A DNA stretch of 64,000 nucleotides from Anoplopoma fimbria (lineage: Eukaryota > Chordata > Actinopteri > Perciformes > Anoplopomatidae). The position numbers were made by a program, and so were the translations under genes. The stretch's first letter is position 1; every line of letters starts with the position of its first letter. This document shows, piece after piece, positions 36,318 through 47,709 of this stretch. Below the pieces are notes generated by a model. The model made no database searches. It was not told the origin of the DNA and saw only the letters and a list, made by a program, of their open reading frames with translations. The stretch spans positions 19,210,207 through 19,274,206 of the forward strand of contig NC_072465.1 of the NCBI RefSeq assembly GCF_027596085.1, given 5' to 3'.

Positions 36318-37554
36318 AGCCAGTCTTTTCCTGAAGGAGCACACAACATGGCGGGGCCATTTTTGCAGCATTTAATTGAAAACATATTTGACCCAGCTCC
36401 ATTTATTGAGACCAGGGACACCATTGAACGATCCTTTACATTACCCTTTCATTCAAGCGGTTCTGTCCTCATTAGAATTAAAAAATGAGACAATAAAAAA
36501 AATGTCGGCATTAAGTCCAATGTCAAACTTCATTGAGACTTCACAGAGCTCACGTGTTTTACATCGTTTCTATAAGCCTATAATAACTGTGGTGAAAATG
36601 CTGCGCTATAATAGTCGATATTACAGCTGCTTCATAGTTCATAATGATTAAAACACCAACTCTAGTCTGTAGACAGATGACAACAGCTGGATTTATGTGA
36701 AGTGTCGTCACACTGTGACACTTAAATATCCATACAAGCTATGTAACAATCTATAATAAGGTCGTATGCCATAACGAGTGGCTTGTCAAATGTGAAGATG
36801 CCTTTTACCAAAATAAAAGCGCCCCCAAAATCTCAAGCATTTTGCTTCAGATACATCAAAGGAGCCCAGAAAAGGGATGAAACATGGACATACGTATTGA
36901 ATTAATAAAAAAAAAAAATCAACCAGATAAATCATAACATGTATGCTGTTGTTTAAGCGTTAAACTTTTACTGCTTGGCGGAAAAAAAAAAAAAGACCCA
37001 TTGAGAACAGCCCCACATCCTGTAATTACACTCAGTTAATTAGATCAGAGTGGAATTAAACAATTTGTCTCTCAGTCAGTCTGAGTCTTTCTTTTTTTTT
37101 CTTTATGAATTAAAGCGAGCAGGCTCCTTCATCCTATCTTACCCTCCAGGTAGAAAGCCTTGCACCCGTCGTCCCGCAGTTTCTGCAGCAGCAGCCCGAG
37201 CACGGAGCTCCCCAGCCCGGACTCCTGCCGCTCCGGGGTCGCCTCGTCGTACAGGACCACCACGTCCGTCTTGCACCTCTTGACGAATTTCTCCTTGTCC
37301 TCGTTGTTGGGGATGATGGAGCGGATGGGGAGGTTGCCCTTCTTCAGCCTCCGCAGCATGAGGCCCGGGATGGCCAGGTTGATGGCCGACTCGATGTGCG
37401 AGGACTCGTACAGCTCGTGGGCTCTGCAGTCCAGCAGCAGCAGCGCGCCGGCCCCGGACTCCAGCTCCTCCTGCAGCCACTCCACGCTCTTACTGGAAAC
37501 CATCATCATAGTCACGATCACAACAGAGTCTCTGCGCAGATGGTTTATTCTCAT
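31958..37554 (-). CDS. dusp7: Dual-specificity phosphatase 7 (MAP kinase phosphatase, MKP-X type), complete, 3 coding exons
   Basis: CDS is the join of 37554-37143, 35340-34912 and 32274-31958 on the minus strand (412+429+317 nt, 385 residues plus TGA). Known role of the family: dephosphorylates the Thr and Tyr of activated ERK1/2 in the cytoplasm and so dampens growth-factor/MAPK signalling. Visible domains: rhodanese-like/CH2 domain at about residues 22-145 with the kinase-interaction motif LRRLKK at 67-72; an acidic Ser-rich linker at about 150-205; a dual-specificity phosphatase domain at about 207-350 with the P-loop HCLAGISR (Cys294, Arg300) and general acid Asp263 in ISDHWSQN. Residues such as [11 protein letters not shown] and FPVQILPYL fit DUSP7 better than DUSP6 or DUSP9. 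Both introns are GT-AG and break codons after the first base. The length is near DUSP6 (381) and below human DUSP7 (about 419) because the mammalian Gly/Ala-rich N-terminal extension is missing. The start is the only part in doubt. Confidence 0.97.
32902..32948. repeat. Perfect inverted repeat, 21-bp arms, 5-nt loop, in dusp7 intron 2
   Basis: Left arm 32902-32922 (TCATCTCATGTAG...AAAACA) is an exact reverse complement of 32928-32948; the loop is TCTCA. There is no TSD or transposon end nearby that I can see. Confidence 0.95.
34480..34650 (+). repeat. Degenerate copy A of a dispersed teleost repeat in dusp7 intron 2
   Basis: Contains TTGGTTGGACAAAACAAG followed by AATTTGAAAATGCCATCTTGACTTC and ATTTTTCACTATTTTCCGAC, a word order I recognise from a common interspersed fish repeat. 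It shares the core with copies B (34655-34845) and C (45095-45335). The transposon class is not determined. Confidence 0.55.
34655..34845 (+). repeat. Degenerate copy B of the same dispersed repeat, tandem to copy A
   Basis: Contains CCAGCTTCTCAAACTGTAC, then TTTTGGACAGTTGGTTGGAC and ACAAAACAAGACATTTGAAG, the best-preserved version of the family core. It ends just upstream of dusp7 exon 2 on the plus strand. Confidence 0.6.
34912..35340 (-). CDS. dusp7: dusp7 coding exon 2 (linker and first part of catalytic domain)
   Basis: Acceptor is TCCTCCAG|GGGGCTTC and donor is CATTG|GTAAGTA. It completes Gly138 and runs to the first base of Asp281. It encodes [16 protein letters not shown], the Ser/acidic linker ([12 protein letters not shown]), and the front of the phosphatase domain including [27 protein letters not shown] and the general-acid loop [10 protein letters not shown] (Asp263). 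The open frame runs on at both sides into intron, but homology stops exactly at the splice sites. Confidence 0.95.
35341..37142 (-). other. dusp7: dusp7 intron 1 (1802 bp)
   Basis: GTAAGAT donor and TCCTCCAG acceptor. AT-rich and without other exons. It holds a 57-nt A run on the plus strand (36259-36315) and shorter A and T runs. Confidence 0.9.
36259..36315. repeat. A57 homopolymer in dusp7 intron 1
   Basis: Uninterrupted run; the exact length is uncertain because long homopolymers are often mis-sized in assemblies. Confidence 0.95.
37143..37554 (-). CDS. dusp7: dusp7 coding exon 1 (rhodanese/CH2 domain, ERK docking)
   Basis: Encodes residues 1-137 plus the first base of Gly138; donor is GAGG|GTAAGAT. 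It carries the non-catalytic CH2 half with [19 protein letters not shown] and the basic docking motif LRRLKK. I start at the ATG at 37554-37552, the most upstream one in frame; an in-frame TGA lies at 37599-37597 with no ATG between. That ATG has C at -3, a weak context. Three consecutive ATGs at residues 16-18 (37509-37501) have A at -3, and the third also has G at +4. Family similarity only begins at about residue 20 ([13 protein letters not shown]), so translation may really start at the triplet. Confidence 0.93.
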
Positions 37555-37645
37555 CAGGGAACCGTTCGTCCGCCCGGCCCCCGGTGTGACATGAAATCAG
37601 AGACGCGTCGGGCCGGAAAAAGGAGACAAATCACGGCGTAAAACT

Positions 37646-37686
37646 CCTGCTGCTGCTGCTGGTCCTGGTCCTGGTCCTGGTCCTGC
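37646..37686. repeat. (CTG)5-(GGTCCT)4 minisatellite in the dusp7 5' flank/leader
   Basis: CTGCTGCTGCTGCTG joined to four GGTCCT hexamers, about 95 nt upstream of the dusp7 ATG on the minus strand. Confidence 0.9.
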
Positions 37687-37689
37687 GTA

Positions 37690-37693
<4 letters not shown>

Positions 37694-37724
<31 letters not shown>

Positions 37725-37806
37725 CCACACACACACACTCACTCACACTTCCAGACACACACTCACACACACACACATCCAGCACGCACGCACGCACGCA
37801 CGCACA
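37694..37806. repeat. Compound CA / (CGCA)n microsatellite
   Basis: Pure CA 37694-37722, imperfect CA to about 37777, then CGCA units at 37784-37804. Confidence 0.95.
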
Positions 37807-37918
37807 CACCGATGCCCCTCAGGTTTGAGCAGGAAACTTGGAACATGCAGAGGTTTTCTTTAACCTCCTTCCTTCAGCCTGATAGATGTGGAGGTTTCAT
37901 TCCAGCCCATTGACGTCC

Positions 37919-37921
<3 letters not shown>

Positions 37922-37979
<58 letters not shown>
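37922..37979. repeat. (TC)29 microsatellite
   Basis: Pure 58-bp TC tract about 370 bp upstream of the dusp7 ATG; (GA)n on the gene's sense strand. Confidence 0.97.
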
Positions 37980-37983
<4 letters not shown>

Positions 37984-38458
37984 TTTAAAGGCGTCAGCAG
38001 ACCCACACTAAAAAAAAAAAATGTTAAAAAAAAAAATAGAAGAAAAAAAAAAAAAAAGACCCCAAAAAGCTGTGTCGTTAGTGTGTGAGGCGGTGCGTCC
38101 CGGATGAGTCGCCGTCGCTACAGCTCATGGTCACTGTTGTTATTTGACATGCTGGCCCGTGGAGCGCCTCTGGTTTGTCATTTCCACTGGATGCGTTAAA
38201 GAGGCTCTGCGGGCTGGTCATTGAGACGAGGGAGGAGCGGAGAGATTTAAAGGCGCAGAGCTGCTACAGGTTCACACCAGCTCAGGCTGCTCTCACCACA
38301 TTCAGAACCATTCATTGATGCTCTGTCTTTACAGTATGGTGTGATTTTGAATGACACATTTGAGGTAGGAATCTGCAAATAAAAGTTAAATAACAGTTCA
38401 ATTTCTACACAGACGAGTGTTCAGATAATGGAACTGCACTTATTTACAATCACATTTT

Positions 38459-38489
<31 letters not shown>

Positions 38490-38494
<5 letters not shown>

Positions 38495-38728
38495 TACCAG
38501 TCAAAAGTTTGGACACACCTTCTCATTCAACTGCTTTGAAGAATCTAAAATATAAAACATATTCTGGTTTGTTGAGCATTTGTTTGTTTACCACATAATT
38601 CCATATGTGTTCCTTCATAGTTTGGATGTCTTCAATATTAATCTACAATGTAGAAAAAAAAAAAAATAAAAATAAAGAAAAACCATTGAATGAGAAGGTG
38701 TGTCCAAACTTTTGACTGGTACTGTGTA
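38490..38728. mobile_element. Tc1/mariner-type MITE with 39-bp terminal inverted repeats
   Basis: Perfect 39-bp inverted repeats: the left arm 38492-38530 starts CAGTACCAGTCAAAAGTT and is mirrored at 38686-38724, ending ACTTTTGACTGGTACTG. TA dinucleotides flank it, the target expected for Tc1/mariner. The 155-bp core has no transposase frame, so it is non-autonomous. I recognise this TIR from abundant spiny-rayed fish MITEs. It landed in or next to a TA-rich microsatellite. Confidence 0.9.
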
Positions 38729-39050
38729 TATATATCTATATATATATATAGATATAGATATATATAGATATATATACATAGTGTGATTGTAAATATGTGT
38801 AAATTGTCCCTGTGAATCCTAAATAACACTTTTGAGGTTGTTAAATAACACTGGACCCTTTTGCCCTATGGCCTACTTTCCTTTATATCACTAAAGTTAC
38901 AATGCTTTTATTAATACTTTTACCTCACTAATGCTTTCAAAATATTAATGAGAATTAGAAAAACAATCATGTCATATCCTTTTGTACTTTGCGATGAGTT
39001 TCCAGGGTGAATAATCAACATTCAAATGTGCTACAGTTGATATGCCGAGC

Positions 39051-39108
39051 ATTAATATAGCAGCATACAGCATTAAATATAATTAATATAGCAGCATACA
39101 GCATTAAA
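39051..39108. repeat. Two tandem copies of a 31-bp unit
   Basis: The 27-bp string starting ATTAATATAGCAGCATACAG occurs at 39051-39077 and, identical, at 39082-39108. Confidence 0.95.
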
Positions 39109-42100
39109 GATATGGTGGAGTAATGTCTCCCTGAGCAGAGATTGAAGTCTTTTCTCCTTTTGTGTGTGTTGTAATCCAAGCTTCTCTGTGCTTTGTTTAC
39201 GTAGCCGGGCTGCACATGCCTTTTAGTGCATATTTGTGAATGTGAGTCCATGTGAGAGTGTGGCACCGGCTAGCTCACGGCCACCGCCCCGCTCTGCGCT
39301 CATGCTGTGGTTACACATCATAACGCCGTCTCAACCCACAGTGTTGTTGCGTAGGGCCCACCATTCGGTTCCCCCTCAGGTAAACACTGTTAGCTCTGTT
39401 TTGCATATGTTTGCAATGTTAGCACTTTTGGCACCGTTAGCCGCCAACTTGACCATCGGAATGTCGAGAGGCGTTTGGCGGCAATAGACATTTTTGAATA
39501 AAAAATTGAGCAACTTTAACATTTACATTTCTTTCTTTAAAAGATATTCTCAATGTTTTAGTTTTTTTTTTTATTCAACCCATGATAAACCACGTTCATC
39601 CATTCATCCATAATTCAATCACACTTCCACACATTTGCTTACCAATCAATTACTGGACACATTCCTAACTGAAAATTGGCCTTTTCCCACTAACTGGACA
39701 GCACCAAACGAGTGACATAATACTAGTTTGTCTACTAGGCTCATTTTCAAAGTTTTAGAGTATTATGTAATTATTTGTTACAGCTAAAAAATTTTTTTAA
39801 AAAAATGCAGATAGAAAAACTTGTTTCTTCCTCACTCCTTTATTCTATTTCTCTGTAACTCTCTTCACTATTATTTAAATAAAGCTGAATTATTTTAATT
39901 TAGATTGTCTAATGTAAAAAACTTTTTTAATGGTGCTGCATAAATATAATTATAATTATTTCTTATTACTATTATTAATTCTGGGTGTAATGATGACATA
40001 TGTAGAATATTTAGATTTTGTAAGAGCTCAATGGTGCTGGTGTACCTGCTGCTGTGGGTCATCACATACGTTTCACCATGAATGACCTAATAAGGCATCA
40101 GCAGGTTGTGACAGAGGCAGAGAGGAGGAAAAGAGGAGCGTTTGATTTCCTCACAGCTGCAGAAAGGAGGAGTGGGGGATGCACCAGCTGCAGACAATGG
40201 CTCTTTATCCCCCCCAGTGACTTATACACACTCAGACACACACACAAACACACACACACACGCCACACTAACAAAACACAGACATACATGCACACACACA
40301 CACAAGAACACAAACAGACACACACACACTTTAGGGCTCTTGTGTTTCCACTCCCTTCATGGACAACAACAGGCTCTCTTAGAGATGTGTAGCCACTTTG
40401 TGTGTCTGTCCAGTAGTAAACACAAACTATCATCACTTACTTTTAACTTTCATGACTGAGGACTCAAACTTATGATGAAGCTCTATCAGTTTGTTTGATT
40501 TAGTGTTTGAAAGGATGATAACATGTTGCTTTCGAAGTACAAAGAGAGTGTCTAGTAAGAACATCTGGTTGCATCTGTGTCACACTGAATTCAATTCATT
40601 TTTGGGGTTCCTGTATCAGATTGTTTGATGAAATGCTTATCTCTAAGAGGAGGAGGAGGAGATTGTGAGGTCAGGGCAAAGATAGCAACATGAACAATGA
40701 AAAGCATGTTTTTTAGAAGTAGCATCATACTAGCTCGCCAAATACAATTGGCTGGTTTCTACGCAATGTTGACAGGCAACAGATAAGCTCTCAATTTTGC
40801 ATTTAGCACCTTTAACAAGCTGGATAAGAGGCGTTCACTCAGTGTTGCTGTCAATTAGCTCAAGTGGCCAACCGCAGTACTACAACAGGAACATCTCAGG
40901 CACACAAAGCATTTCAACACCTGACCACCTTTTAGAAAAAAACTGTTGTCAAGACACCTGAAACTGCAGTATTACTCTTTGTAATACTATATATATGTTT
41001 TCCATATCCCCTTTATTCTACATTGGCAAATACTTCCCAGAGCTTAGAAAAGTGAAAATGAATGTTACGTAATTCCAATATAAAGTCTATGGGCAGAGCG
41101 TGAGTGAGTGGGATAGGGAAGGAAAACAATTGGGCTTCACAATGCGGACGCAAACTTTCTTTTGGCTTAGGCAAACAATTTTCATTCAAATGATTGGGTG
41201 CTAATTTGTCCTGTATCCAGTTATTTTACTACATTGATGGAGCATTTTGTGTGTTTTCATTAATTATTCTGACTGGTTTCTAACTGTCGGTCAAAGCAAC
41301 AGTCTTAATATATTATATTTGTTCCAGTTTTGACGTGGCCCCTCTCAGGTCGTCTAAACTCTAAATTGGCGGGTTGTTGGTGGCAAATCTAAAACGACAG
41401 TAACCTGGCAACATAAGCAAACAGTCTTTTTTCTCATCTTCTGTCTTCGGATTTTGATTGAAATGTTGCTAAATCCTGATTGGAGCTCAGCAGCACGTGA
41501 CATCATTTTGTTCAGGTTGAGCCACATTGAAAAGCTGATTGAGAAAATACGTTGTCAGTTTCTTTATTTGGTATTTCTTCATAACAGTTGGAGGTAACAA
41601 GCAGGGTGAGTTATGTAATAAAAGCAGGATAAGACAAATGAGCTTATGTAACGATTATGACGTTTTCAACGCTATCTGAACAACAAAAGACATGAGCTCA
41701 TCAGCAGCTTTACCCATCATCGTGAGTCTACTTGCTCATACATGCATCAACAGCCTTTAATCTGCCATTTTTGAAAGGAGAGAAGCTTTCAGATTGCCTT
41801 TGTACACACATTTCCTGTTTCACAATACATCTAGTCTGTGTCACAGTCAAGTCTTTAGAAAATAACCCTCCTCCTTTCTCCACTACACTTGAGGGTTTTA
41901 ATCAGCTTTATCATTCTCATATTGAAATGGAATATGAATAACTGTCTGTACAGTGTAACCTAATCAAACAGAAAAAGCAATATATGCAATATGAATCTAT
42001 TCTCTGTTGACACAGAGACGCCTTCACTGATGGAAAAGATCCTTCTGCCAGTTGGAGGAGCCCTTTATTCCATCTTAAATCTATACTCCAGAATGGTAAT

Positions 42101-44748
42101 GTCATTTTCTGAAGCCTGTTGTTGAGATGAGCACAAAGTCCCTTATTCCCATTCGTAAATCTAAGAACAGGAAGTGAGCCACTCCGTCTGTATGAAGTGT
42201 TGTTTCTCTGAATGAAAAGCCACATACCAAAAATATTACACAAACCCATGCAGCGCCTAAAAAACAAGTCCAAAGATAAATCTTATTATGTGAAGATTTT
42301 TGGGGGGGAGGGGAAGTGTTGTTAGCTAGGGTTTAGAGATTGACAAAACAGATGAGGAGCAGTTTTTGTTCCTCAGGAAGAAGTGGCTTTACGATTCTAC
42401 ATCCTCCTAAACTGCACCTATAAACACTTTCTCAGACTGTCTCGTTTTTTGAATCCTAAAAAGTAAAGTCAAACTAAAATTATAAACATATAAATATTTG
42501 TTTTCACTTGTGTAGTGTTATTTAAAAAAGAAATGTAATTAGCAAAAATACATTTAAGTTTTATTAACTTTTCTACCTCAATAGCATTTTGCAGTGACAG
42601 ACAATGTTGGTTCTGATAATTTGAATGCTGTCAGTAGCTTTGCTGATGACAAAATGAAAAGTGATGATTTGTGGGAATCACTACGATATCTACTTTAACG
42701 TGCGATACATTAACTGTCTGACATTTTATTTAAGTGTCAGAATTCTCATAAATCGACCACATCGTAGAAATCTAAATGGTTACATCAAAACTTAATAGTG
42801 TGACATAATAGCAGGATGAAAATTCTAACAGCTTTGAGTCTCGCTCATAATTGCCAACATCACCACTGGTAGGTGTGAAATGCATTCTGGGATACTTGTC
42901 TACCCACAAGCATAAACGCCTGAGCAATCGAGCAGATGTATCACAATTATTCAATTAGGGGGAGAAACGTTATGAGGGCAACGTCTTGCTCGACCACTTT
43001 TTGTCTTTTTAAAACTAAACTTATACTCATATAGTCCCTGCAATCAGGTGGTGATATTGAAGCAGCCTTTATAAATTATTTTACCATTTTCAACAACTGA
43101 TAAAAAGAAGTAAAAAAAAAATTGGTTCGGTTCAGACAAACTCTGTCAATCCAAGCAGGAGTCTGAATGTTTATAAATGAAAGAAACATGAAGCCATTGA
43201 GCTAAAATGAAAAGACAGGCTAAGGTGTGTTGAATGGACCTGCTTAGCCCACTGTCTCCAGCTAAACTTTAAATTAGCTAAAAGTAGGGTTGTACTGTTG
43301 TTGAAATGCCAAACTGAGCAAACTAAGCGTCAAAATGAGCAGTTTGCCAGCCAGCACCCCTTACGCTAGTTAGCTGATCGGAGACAATTTGACTGTGGTG
43401 AAGAGACGTTCGCAAAGGAGCCGCATCGAAGTGTCGGTTTTATGCACCCTCATTTAAATCATGTAGAGTAGTGCAAGTGGCTGTTTCGTGACTCAATCTA
43501 AGAGGTTAGGTTGTGTAGAAATGCAGGAAATTTGTTTTAAATCACATTTTTGCTCCCCATTTTAGGACTTAACCCAAAAGACCACACGACTGAACTCCCA
43601 AAGCATCCTCTAGAGGCTTTAGGCTTAGACAGTCTTACTATAAAATATGCACAAAAGCTGCAGTGTCATTATAGTTATAGTCTTTAGAGAAAAAAAAGTG
43701 CACTTCGGACAGTGAATGGGGGATTAATCTGAGCTCTGTGTATGCTTGCCAAAAAAGCAAAAGCACCTATTTAGCAATATTTCATATTCAAAGCGACCTA
43801 CATATAGATAATCAACGAATATCTGTGACACCGGTGTAATCACAATCTTATTAACCGGTGGGAAAATGTACCCACACTGGCTTCTCTACTGTGGACTCGT
43901 CTGGGCCTTCTTACTCATGAACAGCTTTAAACTGATCATTTCTGAACCAGAAAATCTGCCCACATGCCTGGAAAATCACCCTGGGTTGTATCCAGTATTC
44001 ACAAAAACTCTCTTATTCATTGTCAGTGGAGCGGCTCCAAAACCTTTCTTTTTACAGATTAAAATGTTCTTGATTCAAACCTCTCCAGAGATTTGAACGT
44101 CATATTCACACGACTGAAATGTTCCTGTTCATTAAGACGACATTTGTAGCTCAAATCCTGATAAAAAATGTATTTTGTGCCCCGTCTGTCATTATTATAT
44201 AAATGTGCTACATATACATAATTATTCTTTATAAAGGAAACTAGGGAAATACCAACCAGGCACTAAACTATGTTTTTAGTTTTTGTCTGAGGTCTCTCTA
44301 AGGCAGACTGTGGTTTAAACCCACTCACCTCAGTGACTGAGTGAGGTGGCCACCCCTCTCCCACGCTAACGCTGGCATTTCCTCTGCTGTTTCCTTTGCC
44401 CCAAACACGCAGGTTGCCAACACATAAAACACAGGCCTGGAAAATGTATCACAGCACTTTGTCTGTCTCTGTTCAGTCGCTCTGTGATTTGTGTCTATTT
44501 ATTAATCACAAACATATGCAGGAACAGAGATTGTTATAGTTATGGCTTGATGGTTAAATGCTTTAGGTTTTCATATGGTGACTTATTTAGTCATACTTTT
44601 TTCAAGATGTTTATAGTACTTTGAATAGGAAAAAAAGCACAACAAAGGTACTTTTACTGTGTATGCAAGGCTATTGTAGTGCTTTACAGTACAGAGTACT
44701 GAAGTGGATTTCATTACATTAGATTACACAGTACAACAATGCTTTTCT

Positions 44749-44836
44749 GCTCCTGACAATTTCCATATGATCTTATTTTCTATAAAGCTCCTGACAATGA
44801 GATTCCGTTTGTAATTTTTATATGATCTTATTTTCT
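44749..44836. repeat. Imperfect direct duplication
   Basis: GCTCCTGACAAT...ATATGATCTTATTTTCT occurs at 44749-44781 and again at 44787-44836; the second copy has 17 extra bases in the middle. Confidence 0.9.
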
Positions 44837-45094
44837 GGGAGAATAAAAAAGAAGAAATTGAAGTAAAATCTTTAATTTGTATAAGAAAAATGTCTGCACA
44901 CTGAGATATCTGGCTAACAAAAAAGACAGGAAGTGATTGTAATTTTTATTTCTTTTTCTTACATCTGAATGTTCAAATGGGTTCAGAGTCAGATTTCAAT
45001 TATGGCAGTAATTGCAAGGGATACAATTTTAAACAAAGAGCTTCGTTGTCTGATTTCCTCTGGTGAGTTGTTCCAAAATCAGCTGTTGACAATT

Positions 45095-45335
45095 TTGATA
45101 ATGAAATAATTGTTTTAGGTAATTTATCAAGAAACAACTAAAAATGTTAAAGCTTCTCAAATATGAGGATTTGCTGATCATCTCTTCTTTACATCATCGT
45201 TTGTTGACTATATCTTTGGGTATTGGACTGTCGGTTGGACAAAAGGAACAATCGGACAACACGGGGCTATGGGAACTTGTGATGGACGTTTATCAATGGA
45301 TCTCTGACAATTTACAGACTAAACCAAAATCAAAA
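45095..45335 (+). repeat. Degenerate copy C of the same dispersed repeat, intergenic
   Basis: Reads AGCTTCTCAAATATGAGGAT, TTTGCTGATC, ATATCTTTGGGTATTGGACT and GTCGGTTGGACAAAAGGAAC. The module order is the same as in copies A and B, with more substitutions. Confidence 0.55.
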
Positions 45336-46819
45336 TCAACATAAATTCATAATGAAAATCATGACCTCAACCCACACATTTTGAAATGTTACAAAGGTTC
45401 TGGTAGCATGACATGATCAAAATAAAGTTTGGTATCAAAGGTGATACTTGTGTGGGGAAATTTAGCAAAGAACATCATTGCCAACAACCAGAAACAGCTA
45501 AGGCGCTGATGTGGTGTGATGTTTCACCTCGGACAAGTGTGATAAATAACAGAACAGTTTCTCAAATGTAGCTGCCTAAAAACCTCTGGGAGGAGACTGA
45601 TGGGTGAACTGGTGGAGCACTCACCGTGTAAAAAGTCAAAAGGAGGCCAGTGTTAATGCTGATGTCTTCAAGTGTGTGAGCACTGACCCCTATTAATTTT
45701 TCAGAAATCCTAGAGATAGAGAAGTGTGACAGTGTGTGCATGAAGTGTACATTCTGTATGTATTGTGTGTTTGTGTGTCCATTGAACGGTGTCGAAATCA
45801 TGCTTACACTGTGAACTCCGATCAACAGAGAAGTCTCTCAGCTGAATGCATTATTAAAGACCAAACCAGAAAAATGGAGAGAAACAGAGAGACTACCACA
45901 ACACAAAGAAAAGAAAAGGACAGACAGAGAGACAACGATCTTGAGGGAGAATGGATTTAAAGTGGAGCTGGCTGAGTGACAATGATGGAAATCAGTTTAC
46001 AGAGTGTACATCTGAATCAAATCTCCTCAGTCTAGCAGTAATCATGAGAGAAAACAACTGAATGAAACATGCAATCCTTCACCGCCAACACTGTACCCTA
46101 AAATAATACACCTAAATACTGCTAATCAGCTGCTTTGTTAAATATGTGGCAATGTTTTATCCAATCTAAATGTATCATCCTCAAGGGGAGATACCAGAGG
46201 TGAATAGGGTAAAATATTTTTTTTCAAGCTTTCTTAAAGAAATGCGTTTAAATCAGCAAATGAGGCTTTATCTTATTAAATATGAGCTAGTTTGCATAAC
46301 TTCAACGCTACACTTGTTGAATCCTTTCATCGGCAAACCAACAGAGTATGTCTGCACTTCATCAATTGTAGGGTGTAGATTTGAGGGCTGCCATTTTTTA
46401 AATTTTGGTTGAAAATTGTTTGTGCAGGATGTCCAGTGTTGCATTAGTGATGATTCTCTTTGACCAATCAGTGGTCTGCACCTTCTAGTAACAGCTTAGT
46501 TTGTTTGGAACCTCAACCACATTGGTACCAAAAAAAAAAAGTACCAGTTACTATCTACTAACTTTTGCCAATGGAAAACCAAAAATAAATAACTTGAGTA
46601 GAGCGGTGCCGTACCACACAGTGGAAATGTGGTATTAGAGCATAATGAGGCCTTTACACTTCACAGAAGTCATAGGAAGCAGGTCAGGGTGACGAAGCAG
46701 AGGACTTGGACATGGAAACAAGGTCTTTTGTCCAGTGTGTAGTTGCTTTATTTAAGATTTTGATTAAAGTTACGGATTCCACCACTTTTTCATGATTGTT
46801 CATGACATTTTGTTCATAC

Positions 46820-47020
46820 ATTGATGGTTCCCAAAGGATGAATCCTTTGTTAATACCCTGACTTTTCCTCTAGCGCCACCAACAGGGGAAATTTTAGGTG
46901 ATGCACATTATACCTGCTAAATATTAGCATGATAGCCTGCAATTAGGTCAAAACACCACAGTCTTTCAGTACTGCCTTACAAAGCAGCTAGCGTGGCAGC
47001 TGTCGACTCTTGTTTTAAAG
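46820..47020 (+). repeat. Truncated dispersed teleost repeat
   Basis: Contains TTGATGGTTCCCAAAGGATG, CCTCTAGCGCCACCAACAGG, ATTATACCTGCTAAATATTA and a segment near CAGCTAGCGTGGCAGCTG followed by ACTCTTG. I recognise these words, in this order, from a very abundant fish interspersed repeat; the middle part is deleted here. Confidence 0.6.
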
Positions 47021-47629
47021 TTTTTACATCCCATCTTGTGTTTCATATCACTGTTGATTCCTACAATATTAGTAAAATAAGAGCTTTGAGTTGCATTGGA
47101 GTGCATTTGCTAAGACAAATAAATTGTATATAAACATTATTTTAAAGAAAAAAGGTTGTCACAGCAAGGTTAGAGAACAGAGTAATTTCAGCGCCTCTTT
47201 GATTCCATCACGCTTTAGTAAGGCTGAAGAACTGGTTCTTGCCAAAAAACGAAAAGTCTACAAACCATTATGGAACAGGTAGAAACACGGACCGTCAAAG
47301 GGTTAACAGTAGAAATCCACCCTAAAACTGAGTCACCCAACCTGTCCTCTAAATCACTGTTCTGCTCTTTAAGCCTGGAGCCGATCCAGAAAACACATTT
47401 AACTGGTTTTATTCCCAGTTTGGGTGAGTATTTAATAAATCGGTCAACCAACAAGACAAAAGCCACATTAATTCTGCTAGACTCTTTATTTGAACTCTTG
47501 AATCGTTTTTAAACCACCTGTACGCCTACTGTATCTTATCAACCTGCAGAGCAAACACACTGTAAAGACGTAAACCAGATTGTAAAAGCAGAGGTGAGTC
47601 ATCGTGCGTTAACTCCTTCCTCAATTTTC

Positions 47630-47632
<3 letters not shown>

Positions 47633-47707
<75 letters not shown>
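47633..47707. repeat. (CA)n microsatellite, 75 bp
   Basis: Pure CA tract. Confidence 0.98.

Positions 47708-47709
<2 letters not shown>

Larger units (their letters stand above)
37555..38290 (-). promoter_or_regulatory. dusp7: dusp7 5' leader and proximal promoter region
   Basis: Immediately 5' of the dusp7 start. The GC and CpG content rises compared with the surrounding AT-rich DNA (37560-37620 and 38080-38240). The strip contains a (CTG)5/(GGTCCT)4 minisatellite, CA and CGCA microsatellites, a TGACGT half-CRE at 37911-37916, a 58-bp (TC)n tract, and a TTTAAA element near 38249. The transcription start cannot be placed from sequence alone. DUSP6/7-type genes are known ERK/ETS targets, but I did not find a clear ETS cluster. 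Confidence 0.35.
38291..46819. other. Intergenic stretch between dusp7 5' end and poc1a 3' end, left part
   Basis: No gene recognised. Contains the MITE (38490-38728), a short tandem duplication (39051-39108), an imperfect duplication (44749-44836) and repeat copy C (45095-45335). Confidence 0.5.

Noticed and set aside
37160..37594. 144-codon plus-strand frame opposite dusp7 exon 1
   Set aside because: Antisense shadow of the GC-rich exon; the minus strand has clear DUSP7 homology and splice sites.
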